From NCBI GenBank assembly GCA_004154925.1, contig QJNS01000123.1, positions 168,133-232,132 of the forward strand: a DNA stretch of 64,000 bases. Direction: 5' to 3'. The notes under the pieces were generated by a model. The model was not told the DNA's origin, searched no databases, and saw nothing but the letters and a program-made list of their open reading frames with translations. Source of the stretch: Monosporascus cannonballus (lineage: Eukaryota; Ascomycota; Sordariomycetes; Xylariales). Positions 1-11,640 of the stretch are shown here, in pieces; position 1 is the stretch's first letter; each line of letters begins with the position of its first letter. A program made the position numbers and the translations under genes.

Positions 1-245
1 CCGTACGACGATATTATTATTTCCGTATTAAAACTGGTATTACGTATTTTTTATATGGCACCCCGCCACCCGGTTATTGGCGCGGCTTTATTTCGGTTAT
101 ATTGCGCGTATGCCATATTAATGTTACGACGTTTTGCAATACTTAATACGCCACCAGTTAATTAGGGTTCGAATCCGGGAAAAGTATTTATATTTTTCAT
201 TTTTTTATGCAATTAAGGACAATTACCTTAAGAAGGGAGGGTTAC
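1..245. other. AT-rich flank left of element B
   Basis: No gene is visible. The DNA is AT-rich and RIP-like but keeps a GC-rich patch near 57-90. A T-arm-like stretch (GGTTCGAATCC, 169-179) has no pairing partners that would make a tRNA. This stretch lies outside the left LTR of element B. Confidence 0.5.
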
Positions 246-390
246 TGTTACGGCATTAGCAAAGCGGCTTATTTAAGCCGCCGTTTCGCTATATATATGT
301 AAGCGTTACGCGCTTACTAAATAGCTCTTTTTTTTTCGTATAATAACAGAATATCTTCTAGAAGCCAAAGAGACGTACAGCGCCGTGACA
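246..390 (-). repeat. Left (3') LTR of gypsy element B, 145 bp
   Basis: On the plus strand the segment starts TGTTACGGC (246-254) and ends GCCGTGACA (382-390), an inverted terminal pair with one transition mismatch and the TG...CA ends of an LTR. Read on the minus strand, it is preceded by a purine-rich tract (complement of 391-405) that fits a polypurine tract, and it follows the end of the B integrase frame. It contains a GCGGCTTATTTAAGCCGC palindrome with a TATA-like core. No matching right-hand LTR copy was found in the window, so the pair cannot be aligned. Confidence 0.6.
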
Positions 391-910
391 TTCGTCTTTT
401 ATTTTTATATCGTTTTATGCCGTATGTACTTTGATTGTATTTGTTATTGATTCGAATAAAAAAAACGTAAAAAATTGGATGAAATTTAATTTTTGATAGA
501 AGTTTTAAGTAATAATTATTTTTTAAGACTTTTTTAGTGATTTTATATAGACCGATATACTCAAAATCGAGTTTTTTGCTGGGTTGTTTTATTTGGATAT
601 TTTTGGTAACGAAGAAAAGCATTTCCCCTTTTTCGAAAATTAATTTTTTTAACCTTTTGTGGTTGTAATATTTGCTTATTTAATTCCATACGAATTCTAA
701 TTCCGTTTTTATTTTTTGATATAATTCTCGTAATTATTTTAACGTAAAAACTATTTTAATATTAATTAAACCGTTATCGCATGTTTTTTTATAAACCTTT
801 GGGATAAAACCAAAGTTTATATTCGCTAATATTATTTTAATATTTTTATAATAGCTAGTATTATAGGCCAATTACGCGATTCATAATTTCTTAACCTAGT
901 TATTTTATTT
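391..910 (-). pseudogene. Element B integrase, C-terminal part (relic)
   Basis: Minus-strand translation beginning at 910 gives the conserved post-catalytic region of gypsy integrase (NNWVKKL, then AYNTSYYKNI), with in-frame stops at positions that would be Gln or Trp. An open stretch from 622 follows with QPSKKLDFEYIGLYKI, the usual integrase C-terminal segment found as RPSKKLD..RLGPFKI in related elements, and FHPIFYVFF, the family's HPVFHVSLL motif. The frame runs into the LTR at 390. The first codon at 910 continues, in phase, the integrase codon that ends at 8179 on the other side of element A. Confidence 0.8.
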
Positions 911-915
911 GTAAT
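911..915. repeat. Target-site duplication GTAAT (left copy) of element A
   Basis: GTAAT directly precedes the left LTR of element A and is repeated exactly at 8179-8183 after the right LTR. Five-base duplications are usual for Ty3/gypsy integration. Confidence 0.93.
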
Positions 916-1336
916 TGTAACGAACCTGTTATACGTCCACCTGGAGGTATGAGCAGTATCCGAAAAGGGTCTTGATTTGCAGGTAACAATAAGACGAAAA
1001 ATGATTTAGTGGTCTGTTCGTTAAAGAGATTTAAAGACTTTTCCCTTAATTAGAGAACGGTGCAATTACCTTTGGATTAAGAGCTTAAATTAATAGCTAA
1101 GGAACGAAACTAAGTAGGTAACTATTTACATAAGAAACCTGAAGTCTTATATTCCTTTCCATTTTACAGGTATGATACTGATCTTTTAAATCTGTTAAAT
1201 TACCTAGATTATTATGATCTATGTGATCTAATAAATCAGTTAAATTACTTTAAGTTACGTAACTTAAAGTATGGAGCTTTTCCACTTTTTGCAGCCCTGG
1301 GGCCTCCAGAACGGGTCTGCTCAGGGATCCGTAATA
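916..1336 (-). repeat. Left (3') LTR of element A, 421 bp
   Basis: Starts TGTAACGAACC and ends GGATCCGTAATA, where the last CA has become TA. It aligns without gaps to 7758-8178 (also 421 bp, ending GTAACA). All differences noticed by eye are C/T or G/A transitions. A core near 1,290-1,330 (CTGCAGCCCTGGGGCC) stays GC-rich in both copies. Confidence 0.95.
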
Positions 1337-1352
1337 CCATTCTTCTCCTCTT
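1337..1352 (-). other. Polypurine tract of element A
   Basis: Read on the minus strand this is AAGAGGAGAAGAATGG, directly abutting the 3' LTR. It has the place and composition of the plus-strand primer tract and confirms the minus orientation of the element. Confidence 0.7.
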
Positions 1353-1431
1353 AGGATTTTTATCCCAAAGATAGAAAAGTAAGCATTTCTCCTTTTTAAT
1401 TAAAAACTGTTTTTCTTATCGCTAATTTACC

Positions 1432-2067
1432 ATGGCGGATCGAGCAAAAAAACTAACGCGCCAATCCCGTGTAAATCAGCGCCAAATTCGCGATAACCGG
1501 TCTGCTTACATTCTCAAGTTTGGGTTTGAGGTATTGCCTTGTTTTAGCTGCCTTTTATCCGGAAAGTTTGAATGTTTCATAACGGAAAGTATTCCAAATT
1601 ATTACTATTGTATTCGTCGTCAACGTTATTGTGACGGACTAGCGGTTGCCATATCCTCGTTAAAGAACATTAGTTCTGAACGTAACCGTTTTCAAAGGGA
1701 ACGTCGTGCCGCTAAAGACGAACTTATGAAATTACAGCGAAAATTTCAAAAGGAAATATCCAAAAGAATAAATAAGTTGTAATGCTTGCGTCGTTAGGAA
1801 GATATTTTAAAAGAAAAAGGGTTGCAGCTGCTTTTTAAGGGTTACGAGCTGAACCAATTAAAGGAACAGGAAAGGATGGAAAAAAAGCGACGGCGTATAG
1901 AAATGAAGTAAGCGCAGCTTGCTTTGGAGATAAACGCCATAACGGAGGCGTTTACTTCCTTCGATTAGAACGCCGTAGAGTTGGACTTAAGCGGGGGACC
2001 GTTATCGCCTGCGACCTTAGCTGCATTAGAAATGGTCGGTCAGGATTCTGGCGGTAAAACGTCTTAA
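1432..2067 (+). pseudogene. Antisense Cys-rich accessory ORF inside element A (relic)
   Basis: An ATG at 1432 opens 116 codons. The same frame continues after stops at about 1780 through KEKGLQLL, LNQLKEQERMEKKRRRIEMK and LSPATLAALEMVG to a stop at 2067, giving roughly 211 codons in the undamaged length. The N-terminal part has a Cys-rich segment (C-x2-C-x6-C, then YxxCIRRQRYCDG). One Tyr sits where a Cys would complete a second CxxC, and TGT-to-TAT is a RIP change. The C-terminal half is a charged coiled-coil-like stretch. The ORF is antisense and convergent to pol, and its 3' end overlaps the codons after the chromodomain. It resembles Cys-rich plus coiled-coil hypothetical proteins that recur as repeats in fungal genomes. 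Function is unknown; zinc or nucleic-acid binding is inference. Confidence 0.6.
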
Positions 2068-5000
2068 CCAGGTTTATCGTATTCGTCAAGTAATTAAGTG
2101 GTTCCTACGTATTTTCTTCATATAAGTATCCTTCCTATTTAATTAGGTACTGGATTTTATTTTTAACCATTCGGAAATCCAGTATTCGTTCGATTTCGTA
2201 TTCGTCAAAATCTTTTTCGAATTCCAGATTTATTTCTAACGGGGCGTTTTTGGGTGCTGGTTTAAGTAAAAAAATATGGAAAACAGGGTATATTCTTATA
2301 TTTTTGGGTAACGACAGTCGATAATTGGTTTTGGAAACGACTTTTTTAACTTTGAACGGGCCAAGTTTTTTAAAGTTAAATTTATCGTTAAGTTTTTTTG
2401 TTTTAATTTAAAAGATGTTTAAGGTTGCGTTTTGCCTCCGGCGTAGCAAGTAAACCTTATTTCCTTTCGTTAGAATTAATCCCTTAATTTTTTTTTGTTA
2501 TAATACTGGGTTATTCGTTATTAAAAAAACCGTAATTTATTTTGGAAACGGGTCTGGATTATTTTAATTTTTATTATTAATATTTTTACTTTTGGGGTAA
2601 CTGTAATAATCTTGGGTACCTTATTAAATAATTGTTTAAATCGTTTTGTTTTTGCATCCCGTTCGTACATAACTGTATAAAGAAATATGCCCATATTTTC
2701 GTTAACAGATATATTGTAAGCGATCTAAGCTAATGGTAAAAGTTTTACCCAGTTATTTTATTGGTAATTGACGTAATTTCGAAGGTATTATTCTAGGGTT
2801 TAGTTTAATTTTTCGGTTTGGTTATCCATCTGGGGATAATAAACTGTTAAAAACTTAAGTTTAATACTAATTTATTTAAAAAAACTGGTACCGAATTTTG
2901 AAATAAAAAGCGTATCTTTGTCGGAAATAATTTTTTCTGGTATTTTATACTTATCGAGGTAATATCTAATAAAAGTATAGGCCAATTATTCTGCCGTCGT
3001 ATTTCCTTTGAAAAGTAAGAAATACCCATATTTAGTAAGTTTGTTAACGATTACCTACATTCCGTCGTATTCGATTCCAATAATTAGGTTTTTGGATAGA
3101 GGTAAGTTAATAATAAAGTTCCAAGTTATGGTATTCCATGCCTTATTTAGAATATTAATGGGTTGTAATAGTCTATAGGGCTTATGGCATGCTACCTTAG
3201 CCTTATTACAAACGTTATAATCCTTAATTATTTTCTTAATTATTCGGCGTAATTCCGGAAAATCATATTTTTCTTATAATCGTCTGGTAATTTTAAAAAT
3301 TCCTTAATATCCGTATAATGGATCTTTATAAAATTCCTTTATAAATTATTTTTGTTAATCTTTGGGAACATAGATTTTGCCACGGTATAATAATTAATTT
3401 TCTGGTTATTTTTTTAGCTGCTAAACTTTTTTCTGTTCTTTTATATCGTAAGAATTCCGGAACCGTATCAAAAATTCAATAATTGGTTTTTTTATTATTT
3501 TACATAGCTGTATAATTCCGTTTTGGTTATATTATAATATCTATATGCTTTTTTTGGATACTTTGGAATCGTAATTTCCTTTGCGACTAAGAATATCCGC
3601 CTGGATATTTTTTTTACCCTTAATATAATAAATTTTAAAATTAAATCTGGATAGAAAAATTATTTATTTTTTATGTCGTTTGTTTAGTTCTTAGGTTTTT
3701 ATAAATCAAATAAGGTTTTTATGGTTAAAGTAAATATTAAAAAGTTTTTTCGTTTTATTAAGGAAAAGTTCCCATTTTTTAAAAGCGTTAATAATTGCTA
3801 ATAATTCTTTATCGTAAATCTGGTATCTGAATTTTACATCTCGAAAAGCTTTGGAGTAATATGCTACTGGGTACCATTTGCTATTATTTTCTTACTATTC
3901 CAAAATTGCGCCTAGGGCATATTCCGAGGTATTTGTCCTTAGGCGTTTCTTTTTGTCTAGATTTGGCATTTTTACAATAAATCTATTGGTAATCGCCTTT
4001 TTCAATTTCCGGAATGCTTTTTTTACTTTTTCGGGAAACTTAAATTCCTTTCTAACGTACTCCTTGGTAATAAGTTTCGTTAATGGTCTAATTATATCTC
4101 CATATTTCTTAATTAGGCTACATACATAACCCGTAAATCCTAAAATTTGTCGGATATCTATAACGGTCGTTTTATTAGGGATAGGCCAATCCTTAATTAC
4201 TTCCAATTTAAAACGTTAAATCTGAATTTAACCGGGAATAAGAATAAATCCCAGAAAATCTAATTTCTGGGTATGCTATACGTTTTTAGCTAGGTTAACT
4301 TAAATGTTAGCTTCGTCCAAAGTTTTAAGTACCTAAGTAATATGCTTTTTATGTTCCTTTAAAGTCTTAAAATAAATAAGGATATCGTCGAGGTAAACGA
4401 ATACGAATTTATTTAGAAATTGTCGTAAAGTAATTATAACCAAACTTTGGAAACTGGCGGAAGCGTTAATAAATCCTATGGGCATTACTTTGTATTTATA
4501 AAGTCCATATATCGTTCTAAATGCCGTTTTCCATTTTTCTCCCTTTGCTATTTTAATACGGTAATAACCGTCTTATAAATTAAACGCCGTAAACCACTTA
4601 GCTTTGCTGGTATTTTCCTTTAAGATATTTATAAAGGTTAAGGGATATTTATTTTTAATTATAATATTATTTAATTATTTGTAATTAATTATTTTTCGGT
4701 AAATAAAATCTTTATTTTTATCGATTTTTTGCTTATTATCCTTAATCTTGGGAACTATAAAAATAAGATATCCGGCGGGAGAATTAGAAAATTAAATATA
4801 TCCTTTTTTCAAATCAAATTGTATGCTTTTTCATAAAACCTTTAACTTTTCTGGGTTTATATAATAAATTTTATAAAGCTTAGAATAATATTTTTCCTTA
4901 ATAAATATCTTATGGTCCTATTAATTATATGGCGGTAATTCGTAATTTTCTTTATTTTTAAATAATTTCTTAAATTTTTGATACTCCGGCGGTACTGTAA

Positions 5001-6340
5001 AAATATAATTAGGAATCCGTACTTCCTTAATAACATAGCAAATTTTTCGATTATCCTTTTTTAATATCTTATTTTACGAAAATATCCGTTTTTTCTAATT
5101 AATCCGTAAGTTGCTAAAATAAAGCCATAGCATTCCTAGGATAATATTGTATCCGAAGATGTTGGCGATATCCAGCAAAACGCGTTTTTAATATTTTTAA
5201 ATTTGCACTAAAAGTTTTTTAATCTCTCGTAAAATTCGTCCATTCTTATAAGTAAATAAGCTATTATTTACCGTTCGTAATTTGTAGGACTTTAACTTAT
5301 ATCTCCAGGGAATCTGATGTTTTTCCGTTATTACGGGGGAAATAAAATTACCTTTTGTTCCGGAATTAATTATTATTTTGAATATTTTGTTTTTATATTA
5401 AAAAAAAATTTTAATTTAACTGCGCATTCCTTTTATCGCTTTATATAAGGTTTTGTAAACTAAGGCTTTTTGCTACCTTAATTTCGAAAGCCTTTATAAT
5501 TTTTTAATTTTTAATACTTTCCGGCTTAAGCAAATTTTTATTTACGAACCTTTTTAATAACATATTTAATACATTAATCGTTCTTATACCGGAACCATAT
5601 TTTCTTACCATATTTATATTAAGGTCTTTTTTCTTATTTCGTCCGTTATTTTTACGTTTTCCGGGTTATAAAATTAAAAAAATAAATTTCCGAAAAAGAT
5701 ATTCCCATATTTAAAAGCTTATGTTAAATATAAAATATCGGAAAGTAACATAAGCATCCTTATAATATAGCCTTTTGACTCCGTTTTAACTTAAAGTATA
5801 AGTAATAAAACCTAAGGTATTCTGGTTATCGGGAAATTTTAATATATCGGCATTTATTATCTAGTTCGGTAAAAGTTTTATTATTCTATCTAGGCTAAAA
5901 ATTATTGTTTTTTTTAACTTTGAAATAAACGAAATAATCGTTTTGGTAACAAATAATAAAATGTAATAAATCGTAAGGATTTATTAATAATATTTTCTGG
6001 TAAATAGTGCATTTTGGGAACTTATAAAGTTCCGGGGATAATTATCTATAGTTATTGGCGTCTGGTCGAAATTAATCGTCCTTTATATACATCTCATACT
6101 TCTGGGAATTAAGGTAATATTAATATCCTAATTCCATGGTTATCCTAGAAACTATCTGTCCGGGATAATATTTGCAAACTTTAACCCTAAAATCCTGGCA
6201 AACGGGATAATTTTCGTATTTTAAGATATCGTTCTAGATCTGAATAATCGTGGCAATAATGAATTCTGGCTGGAAAAAAATCGAGCTAATTTTTTTCTTT
6301 TCCTTTTTTGCCTTACTGTCGGTTTCTTATTTAACTGTTT
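1990..6340 (-). pseudogene. Element A pol relic (protease-RT-RNase H-integrase-chromodomain)
   Basis: On the minus strand, RT shows FVFVYLDDILIYF (YLDD at 4384-4395). A 103-codon open stretch (3895-4206) covers the RT connection (ILGFTGYVCSLIKKYGDIIRPLTKL) and the start of RNase H (TSEYALGAILE). The integrase core shows LTKYGYFLLFKGN and PEKIISDKDTLFISKFG (2847-3030). The chromodomain at 2060-2220 reads EYEIERILD, then QYLIK, EGYLYEENT and EPLNYL, with the two aromatic Trp codons now TAG. The protease was not located. Frames are broken throughout by transition-type stops, so no protein is expected. Confidence 0.85.
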
Positions 6341-6356
6341 TGGCTTTTTTCTGGGG

Positions 6357-7500
6357 TTAAGGAATCCTTTTTTTCTTGGAATTCTTTTTTGCAAGGAAGT
6401 GATATTCACTTTTAAAATGCCCCTTTTTGCCATAATTAAAATATTCCATTTTAAACTTGTTTTTTTTGGGCTCCTTCGAAGCAAAACTTGCTTCCTTCTG
6501 AGATTTACCCTTATCCTTTTTATTCTGGCTTTTGGAACTCTTATCGTTACCTCGTTTGCCGGTTCTTTTTTTTTTAAAATACCGATTAAAAATGCGTCGG
6601 TCGGCAATAATAACCTTATCGGTATATTTTGCAAAAAATTTAACTTTTAATTCCTTATATATTTCATCTTTAATTAAAGGTTTCAAGCTATTATAATAAA
6701 GGTAAAATAATGCGCTTTTTGGCAGGTTTAAAATAGCGGCTAAACGGTTAAATTTAATTGTATATTCGGCGGTTAACTTAGTTTGGTAAAAAAGATGCAA
6801 TTGCTTAATAACGTTTTATTCCTTATCAGGATTTCCAAATAAGGCGTATATTTTTTTTTTAAAGTTTTTATACTCGCTAAAAACGTAATTAATAAAATCT
6901 AAAGATTTTTTTGGATATTTTTCAAAATAATTTGTCAAAATGGGTTCGAATTACTAACGAATTTGTCCAGTTAGTAATTAAAAGATAGCTATTACTTTTT
7001 AATAATCCTCCGTCAGAGAATTCTTATAGAATTTAAGGTGAAATCTGGCCTGAACCAAAAATCCGTTTGGGTCCTCGGATTTATCATAGGGCTTTAGGGG
7101 CGTTGGCTTATAGCCCTTAACGTCTGGCATTCCATGGTAACTGGGAGGCGGAACTGTTCCTTTCCGTAATTGATTTGTACCGAATAATGGTAAAGCCGAA
7201 ACTTTTTCTCGCGTTCGTCTTATATCCAGCGAAGGTAGTTGGTAACCAGTCCCTTAACTTTGCCCTCGGGCGGAACCGAATCGAAAAAAAGCCGGTTTTT
7301 TTCCTTTGGCGAATCGAGCATTCTCCTTCTTCAAATTTATAACCTCCCGGGCCAGAAGGTCGAATCTTTCTTCCGTAATAAGTTCTTTCTCTTTTCCCTT
7401 CTGGCCTCCAACTGGATATTTTTCTTCTTTTGCTACCTTTTCTTCCGATTCCTCTCCCTAGATTTTAATAATATCCTTTAAAGCCGGAGTAAGTTATTAC
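6357..7500 (-). pseudogene. Element A gag relic with mutated zinc knuckle
   Basis: The 147-codon open stretch 6357-6800 contains IKFNRLAAILNLPKSALFYL and LKPLIKDEIYKEL, matching the F..LA...AL...FY.GLKP.IKDEL pattern of gypsy Gag. A basic region follows, then a knuckle whose spacing is C-x2-C-x4-H-x4-C but whose three Cys are all Tyr (YFNYGKKGHFKSEYH). Each TAT is one G-to-A step from TGT. Upstream codons to about 7,500 look Gag-like but are broken. The open plus-strand frames across this area have no Gag-independent support. Confidence 0.75.
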
Positions 7501-7757
7501 TGGGGCTGGGAAAAAGGTTTTCCTTAGGATCGAGTAATAAAAAAAGCCATATTGTTAATTAGTTGGAAAATTTCTTTAATAAGGGGTAAATCGTTAAGTT
7601 TTGTTAATAACACCTTATTGGCCAATAACGGGGATCGTATATATTATTTGTTTTCCGAACGTTATTTTATGTTATCGTTTGCATTAAGTTCAAAAAGGTT
7701 TATGCCTTAACTGGGCAATAAATTATTCGTCGGCTATTAATTAAGGAATTATCAAAA

Positions 7758-8178
7758 TGTAACGAACCTGTTATACGTCCACCTGGAGGTATAAGTAATA
7801 TCTGAAAAGGGTTTTGATTTGCAGGTAACAATAGGACGAAAAATAATTTAATGATTTATTCGTTAAAGAAATTTAAAGACTTTTCCCTCAATTAAAGAAC
7901 GGTACAATTGCCTCTGGATTAAAAGCTTAAATTAATAGCTAAAAAACGAAATTAAGTAGGTAATTATTTACATAGAAAACCTGAAGTCTTATACTCCCTT
8001 CCATTTTACAGGTATGATACTGATCTCTTGGATCTGTTAAATCACCTAAATCACTGTGATCTATATGATCTAATAAATCAGTTAGATCACTCTAAGTCAC
8101 GTAACTTAGAGTGTGGAGCTTTTCCACTTTCTGCAGCCCTGGGGCCTCCAGAACGGGTCTGCTCAGGGATCCGTAACA
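7758..8178 (-). repeat. Right (5') LTR of element A, 421 bp
   Basis: Starts TGTAACGAACC and ends GGATCCGTAACA. Same length as 916-1336 with transition-only differences; in some stretches this copy is the more AT-rich and in others the left one is, so each copy was mutated separately after insertion. Confidence 0.95.
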
Positions 8179-8183
8179 GTAAT
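8179..8183. repeat. Target-site duplication GTAAT (right copy) of element A
   Basis: Exact copy of 911-915. Its minus-strand bases are part of two codons of the element B integrase. Confidence 0.93.
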
Positions 8184-11100
8184 TAATATAATATCATAAA
8201 TAGGGTTTTAAGATTTAATTTATTCTTTACGTTTATTTATCCGTTTATGGTTTAAATGTGTTAAACAATTTATGATTTAAGCCGATCTATATTATTAAAC
8301 CTTATTAAAATTTAGATACGAATATTGATCTTTTATTTAAAATAATTTTTATTAATAATCCGTATATGTTAAAAATGTGTTTAAAAATATATATGCTATT
8401 TGCTTAGCGTTTATATCCTTATAATATGATAGAAAATAGGAAAATTTCGTAAATCGGTCGACGATTACGAAAATACTATCATAATATATTCTTATAATTA
8501 AAATTTTTAATATAGGAAATTTAATAATAAAATCGAATATAATTAAGTATTATAATTACTTTGTAATTAGTAATAATTGTAATTTTTCGTATAGTTTAAA
8601 TCGTCGAATTTTTATTTTAACGCAAATATCGTATTATCGTATAATTATCTATATCGTTAATTTTATTTTAAGAAAAAAAAATATACGTTAAAACGGTTTT
8701 AAAGTTTTATGGATCCTTAAATATTCGTATAACTGATATTTATATATATTTCGTATTAAATCCTTCTGGTATTTTTCTGAAATTTATATCTTATCCGTTT
8801 TTTGGTTTATTAAAAAAATTATCGTTATATTACTAAATCTTCTAGTACGTATCGTAAGGTACTGCCCAAATTATTGTAATTTATCGCGGGCGTAAATATT
8901 TTTTATAGTAATATCGAAAATTATATGGCTAATTTTAATTAATTTCTTTTCGAAATTTGATTGTTTGTTTAGACTATTTATTTTGCTATTTTTTAAATCT
9001 TTTCTATAAATAATAATGAAATCGAAATTCGCTAATTTTTCTATATATTTTAATTATCGTCCTATAAGTTCCTTAGTCGTAATAAATCGGATAAAGTTTT
9101 GATAATTCGTATAAACCTTAATCTAGTACAAATTTTCTTTTAATAACTACCTAAATTTTCGAACTGCTATAATAATAGCTATAAAGTCCTTATTTGAAAT
9201 ACCGTAATTAAGCTCGGTTCTTTTTAACTTATACGAAAAAAATATAATAAGATATAATCTATCTTAATTATCTTATTATCCGATTATTACGCCCAACGCA
9301 TAATCCGAAGTATCGGTTTTTAATTTAACGGGGCGTTTTAAATCGTATATAATTAATATTAGTTTTCTGGTAATTGCATTCTTAATATCTTAAAATGCTT
9401 TTCCCGTATCTGGCGTTTATTTAAACATTTTCGTTTCGTAAAATTCGTTAAAAGTATAATTATTCTGTTAAAGTTTTGAATAAATTTCCTGTAGTAATTA
9501 ATAAATCTAAAAAATATCTGTACTTTATTAATTATTATTAACGTTTATTATTTTATAATTGCAACGATTTTCTTAGGGTTTATCCTAATATATCTTAAGA
9601 TAATAATATATTTTAAATATCTTAATTATTATTTATAAAATTAAATTTTTTTTGTATTAATAAGTAATTTTATGTCCTGTAAAGCTTGGAAAACTTTATG
9701 AACGTATCCTGCGTATATTTCTTCTGTTTCGGAAAAAATAAAAATGTCGTCGAAATAGCAAATGACGAAAATATCGAGATATTCTCGTAGTATACAATTT
9801 ACTATTCGTTAAAAAGTTGCTAATACGTTCGTAAATCCTATTAACGTAATCAAATACTTAAATAATCCGTATTTCGTTTTAAAAGCTGTTTTTTATTTAT
9901 ATCTTTTTTTAATCCTAATAAAGTTATATTTATTTCTGAAATCGAATGTTATAAATTATTTGATTCCGTAAAATCGGTTTTTTATTTTCGTAATTAAAAG
10001 TAACGGTATTTAATCCTTAATAATAATATTATTTAATTATCGATAATTAATTATAAATTGCAATGTTTCGTTTTTTTCGACATAAAAAACGTAAGATATC
10101 TTATTAATAATTTCGAAAGTCAAATTTATCCTTTTTATAACTGATTTTCGAGGTATTTTTTAAAAATACGTAATTCGTTTCCGCTAAGATTATAAATAAG
10201 GTAAAACTTTGTCGAAAATCCTTAAAAACTATTTCATAATTTTATTTGTTATATTCTAATAATTTTACATCGAATTTGTTTCTAAAAAACTGTTCGTATT
10301 TATAATATTATAATAATATTTTAATTGGATTTTTTAATTTTTAAGGCTATTGTTCTTATTATTTTAAATGTTATTTAATTGTTTTAATTTCGCTTTAATT
10401 ATAACAACGATACGTCGTATTTTTCTTTAATACCCGTTTTTTTATCTTTATAAATAATAAGGTTTTTATCGTATTCTTATGCTTGCATTCGTCGCTATTA
10501 TCAATCGAATATTAAGATTTTAATATTTTTTTATTTATTAATAGAAAATAAAACGAAATTTACCTGGCCAGTTTTACCGTTAATCAAAACTCCGTATTAA
10601 CGTATCCATAATAATTTTAAGATTATATCGTAATTCTCAAACAAAACGATATCGAAATTAACTATTTAATATCATCCTTAAATAAAATTTTCGAAATAAT
10701 TAATTTTACATATAATTTTTCCGTTATCGTAAGCAAATTTCTAATTTTCGGTATTTATCGCTATATAAAGTTTTAACTTATATTTTCATAGCAATTTAAA
10801 CTTATTAACTATATTCGATACAATGTAATTCCCGCCTAAAATTCCGCAGTTCATTATTGCAATATACCAGTACGTTCTTATTTGTATATTTAAAATAATA
10901 AGGTCGTTAACGTTTTCTATTATTACGTTTAAAGCTTTTCGTAAAAAATCCTTTTAATTCTTTTAAATTTCGTTATTTTGCGGCTTTTTTATAAGTAATT
11001 TTCTTTTTTTAATTCCTATTTGAATTTATCGAACTTTTTTATATTTTTTCGTTTAACGCGTTAAGCTGCTATATTTATCGTTATTGTCGATATACTATTT

Positions 11101-11640
11101 CTTTAAATTATATTAATTATTTTTAATTATTTTTATAATTTTCTCCTTATTAAATAACCTGTTTTCTTATATTTACAATTTTATCTCATTATGCGTTATT
11201 TTAATTATTATTTTAAAATCTCTTATAAACTGACGTATTTTTTCTTTAATAACCTTTTTTTGTAAAGGTTTATAATAAATATTAATTAAAAATAAAAATC
11301 CGTAATAACCTTTTAATAATATTTTTTTATTATACGTTAAATTCATTCCTTTGCTATTTAATAATTATATTACTAATAATAACAAAAGGGGTTTTTTTGC
11401 AGGCATTATTTTTTTGAGTTAATTTTCTGTTTCGGCCAATTGTTAAACATCTTTTAGGGCTATAATTTAAAGTTATCGATATTATTACTTAATATTCTTA
11501 TTATTTCCGGTTCGGTTTAGAAAATTAAATCCTACGTAATATATGCGGGTAATTCGTACGTAAATATACTTTTTCTATTTTTCGTAATTAGGATATTCTC
11601 GTCGTCGACAATGTATGGCGTATATTCTGCCGTATCGATT
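8179..11640 (-). pseudogene. Element B pol relic (RT, RNase H, integrase core)
   Basis: Minus-strand RT shows LREYLDIFVICYFDDIFIFS with YFDD at 9746-9757. RNase H near 9,200-9,340 shows RPVKLKTDTSDYALGVII. The integrase core shows FVIVDRFTKFSYF (VDR codons at 8454-8462), then GSIFVSKF near 8,310-8,330 and a TDK*T*RIN segment equivalent to the TDGQTERIN motif near 8,190-8,225. Stops throughout are CAA- or TGG-derived. The frame is cut at 8179 by element A and resumes in phase at 910. The protease was not located. Confidence 0.8.

Larger units (their letters stand above)
916..8178 (-). mobile_element. Full-length chromodomain Ty3/gypsy retrotransposon A (7,263 bp), RIP-inactivated
   Basis: Two co-linear 421-bp LTRs (916-1336 and 7758-8178) are flanked by the 5-bp duplication GTAAT. 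Between them on the minus strand lie Gag with a CCHC-type knuckle (near 6,402-6,453), RT with YLDD (4384-4395), RNase H (near 3,900), integrase with IISDKDT (near 2,886-2,940) and a C-terminal chromodomain (2060-2220), so it belongs to the chromovirus branch. A purine-rich tract lies beside the 3' LTR. All long frames are broken, mainly by transitions. A plus-strand accessory ORF lies between the chromodomain and the 3' LTR. The element landed inside the integrase frame of element B. Confidence 0.93.

Noticed and set aside
160..190. T-arm-like GGTTCGAATCC suggesting a tRNA gene
   Set aside because: No D-arm, anticodon arm or acceptor pairing could be found around it, and the T-stem itself does not pair well.
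6399..7481. Plus-strand open frames 6399-6650 and 7239-7481
   Set aside because: They lie antisense to Gag in RIP-mutated DNA where AT bias creates open frames by chance; no motif supports them.
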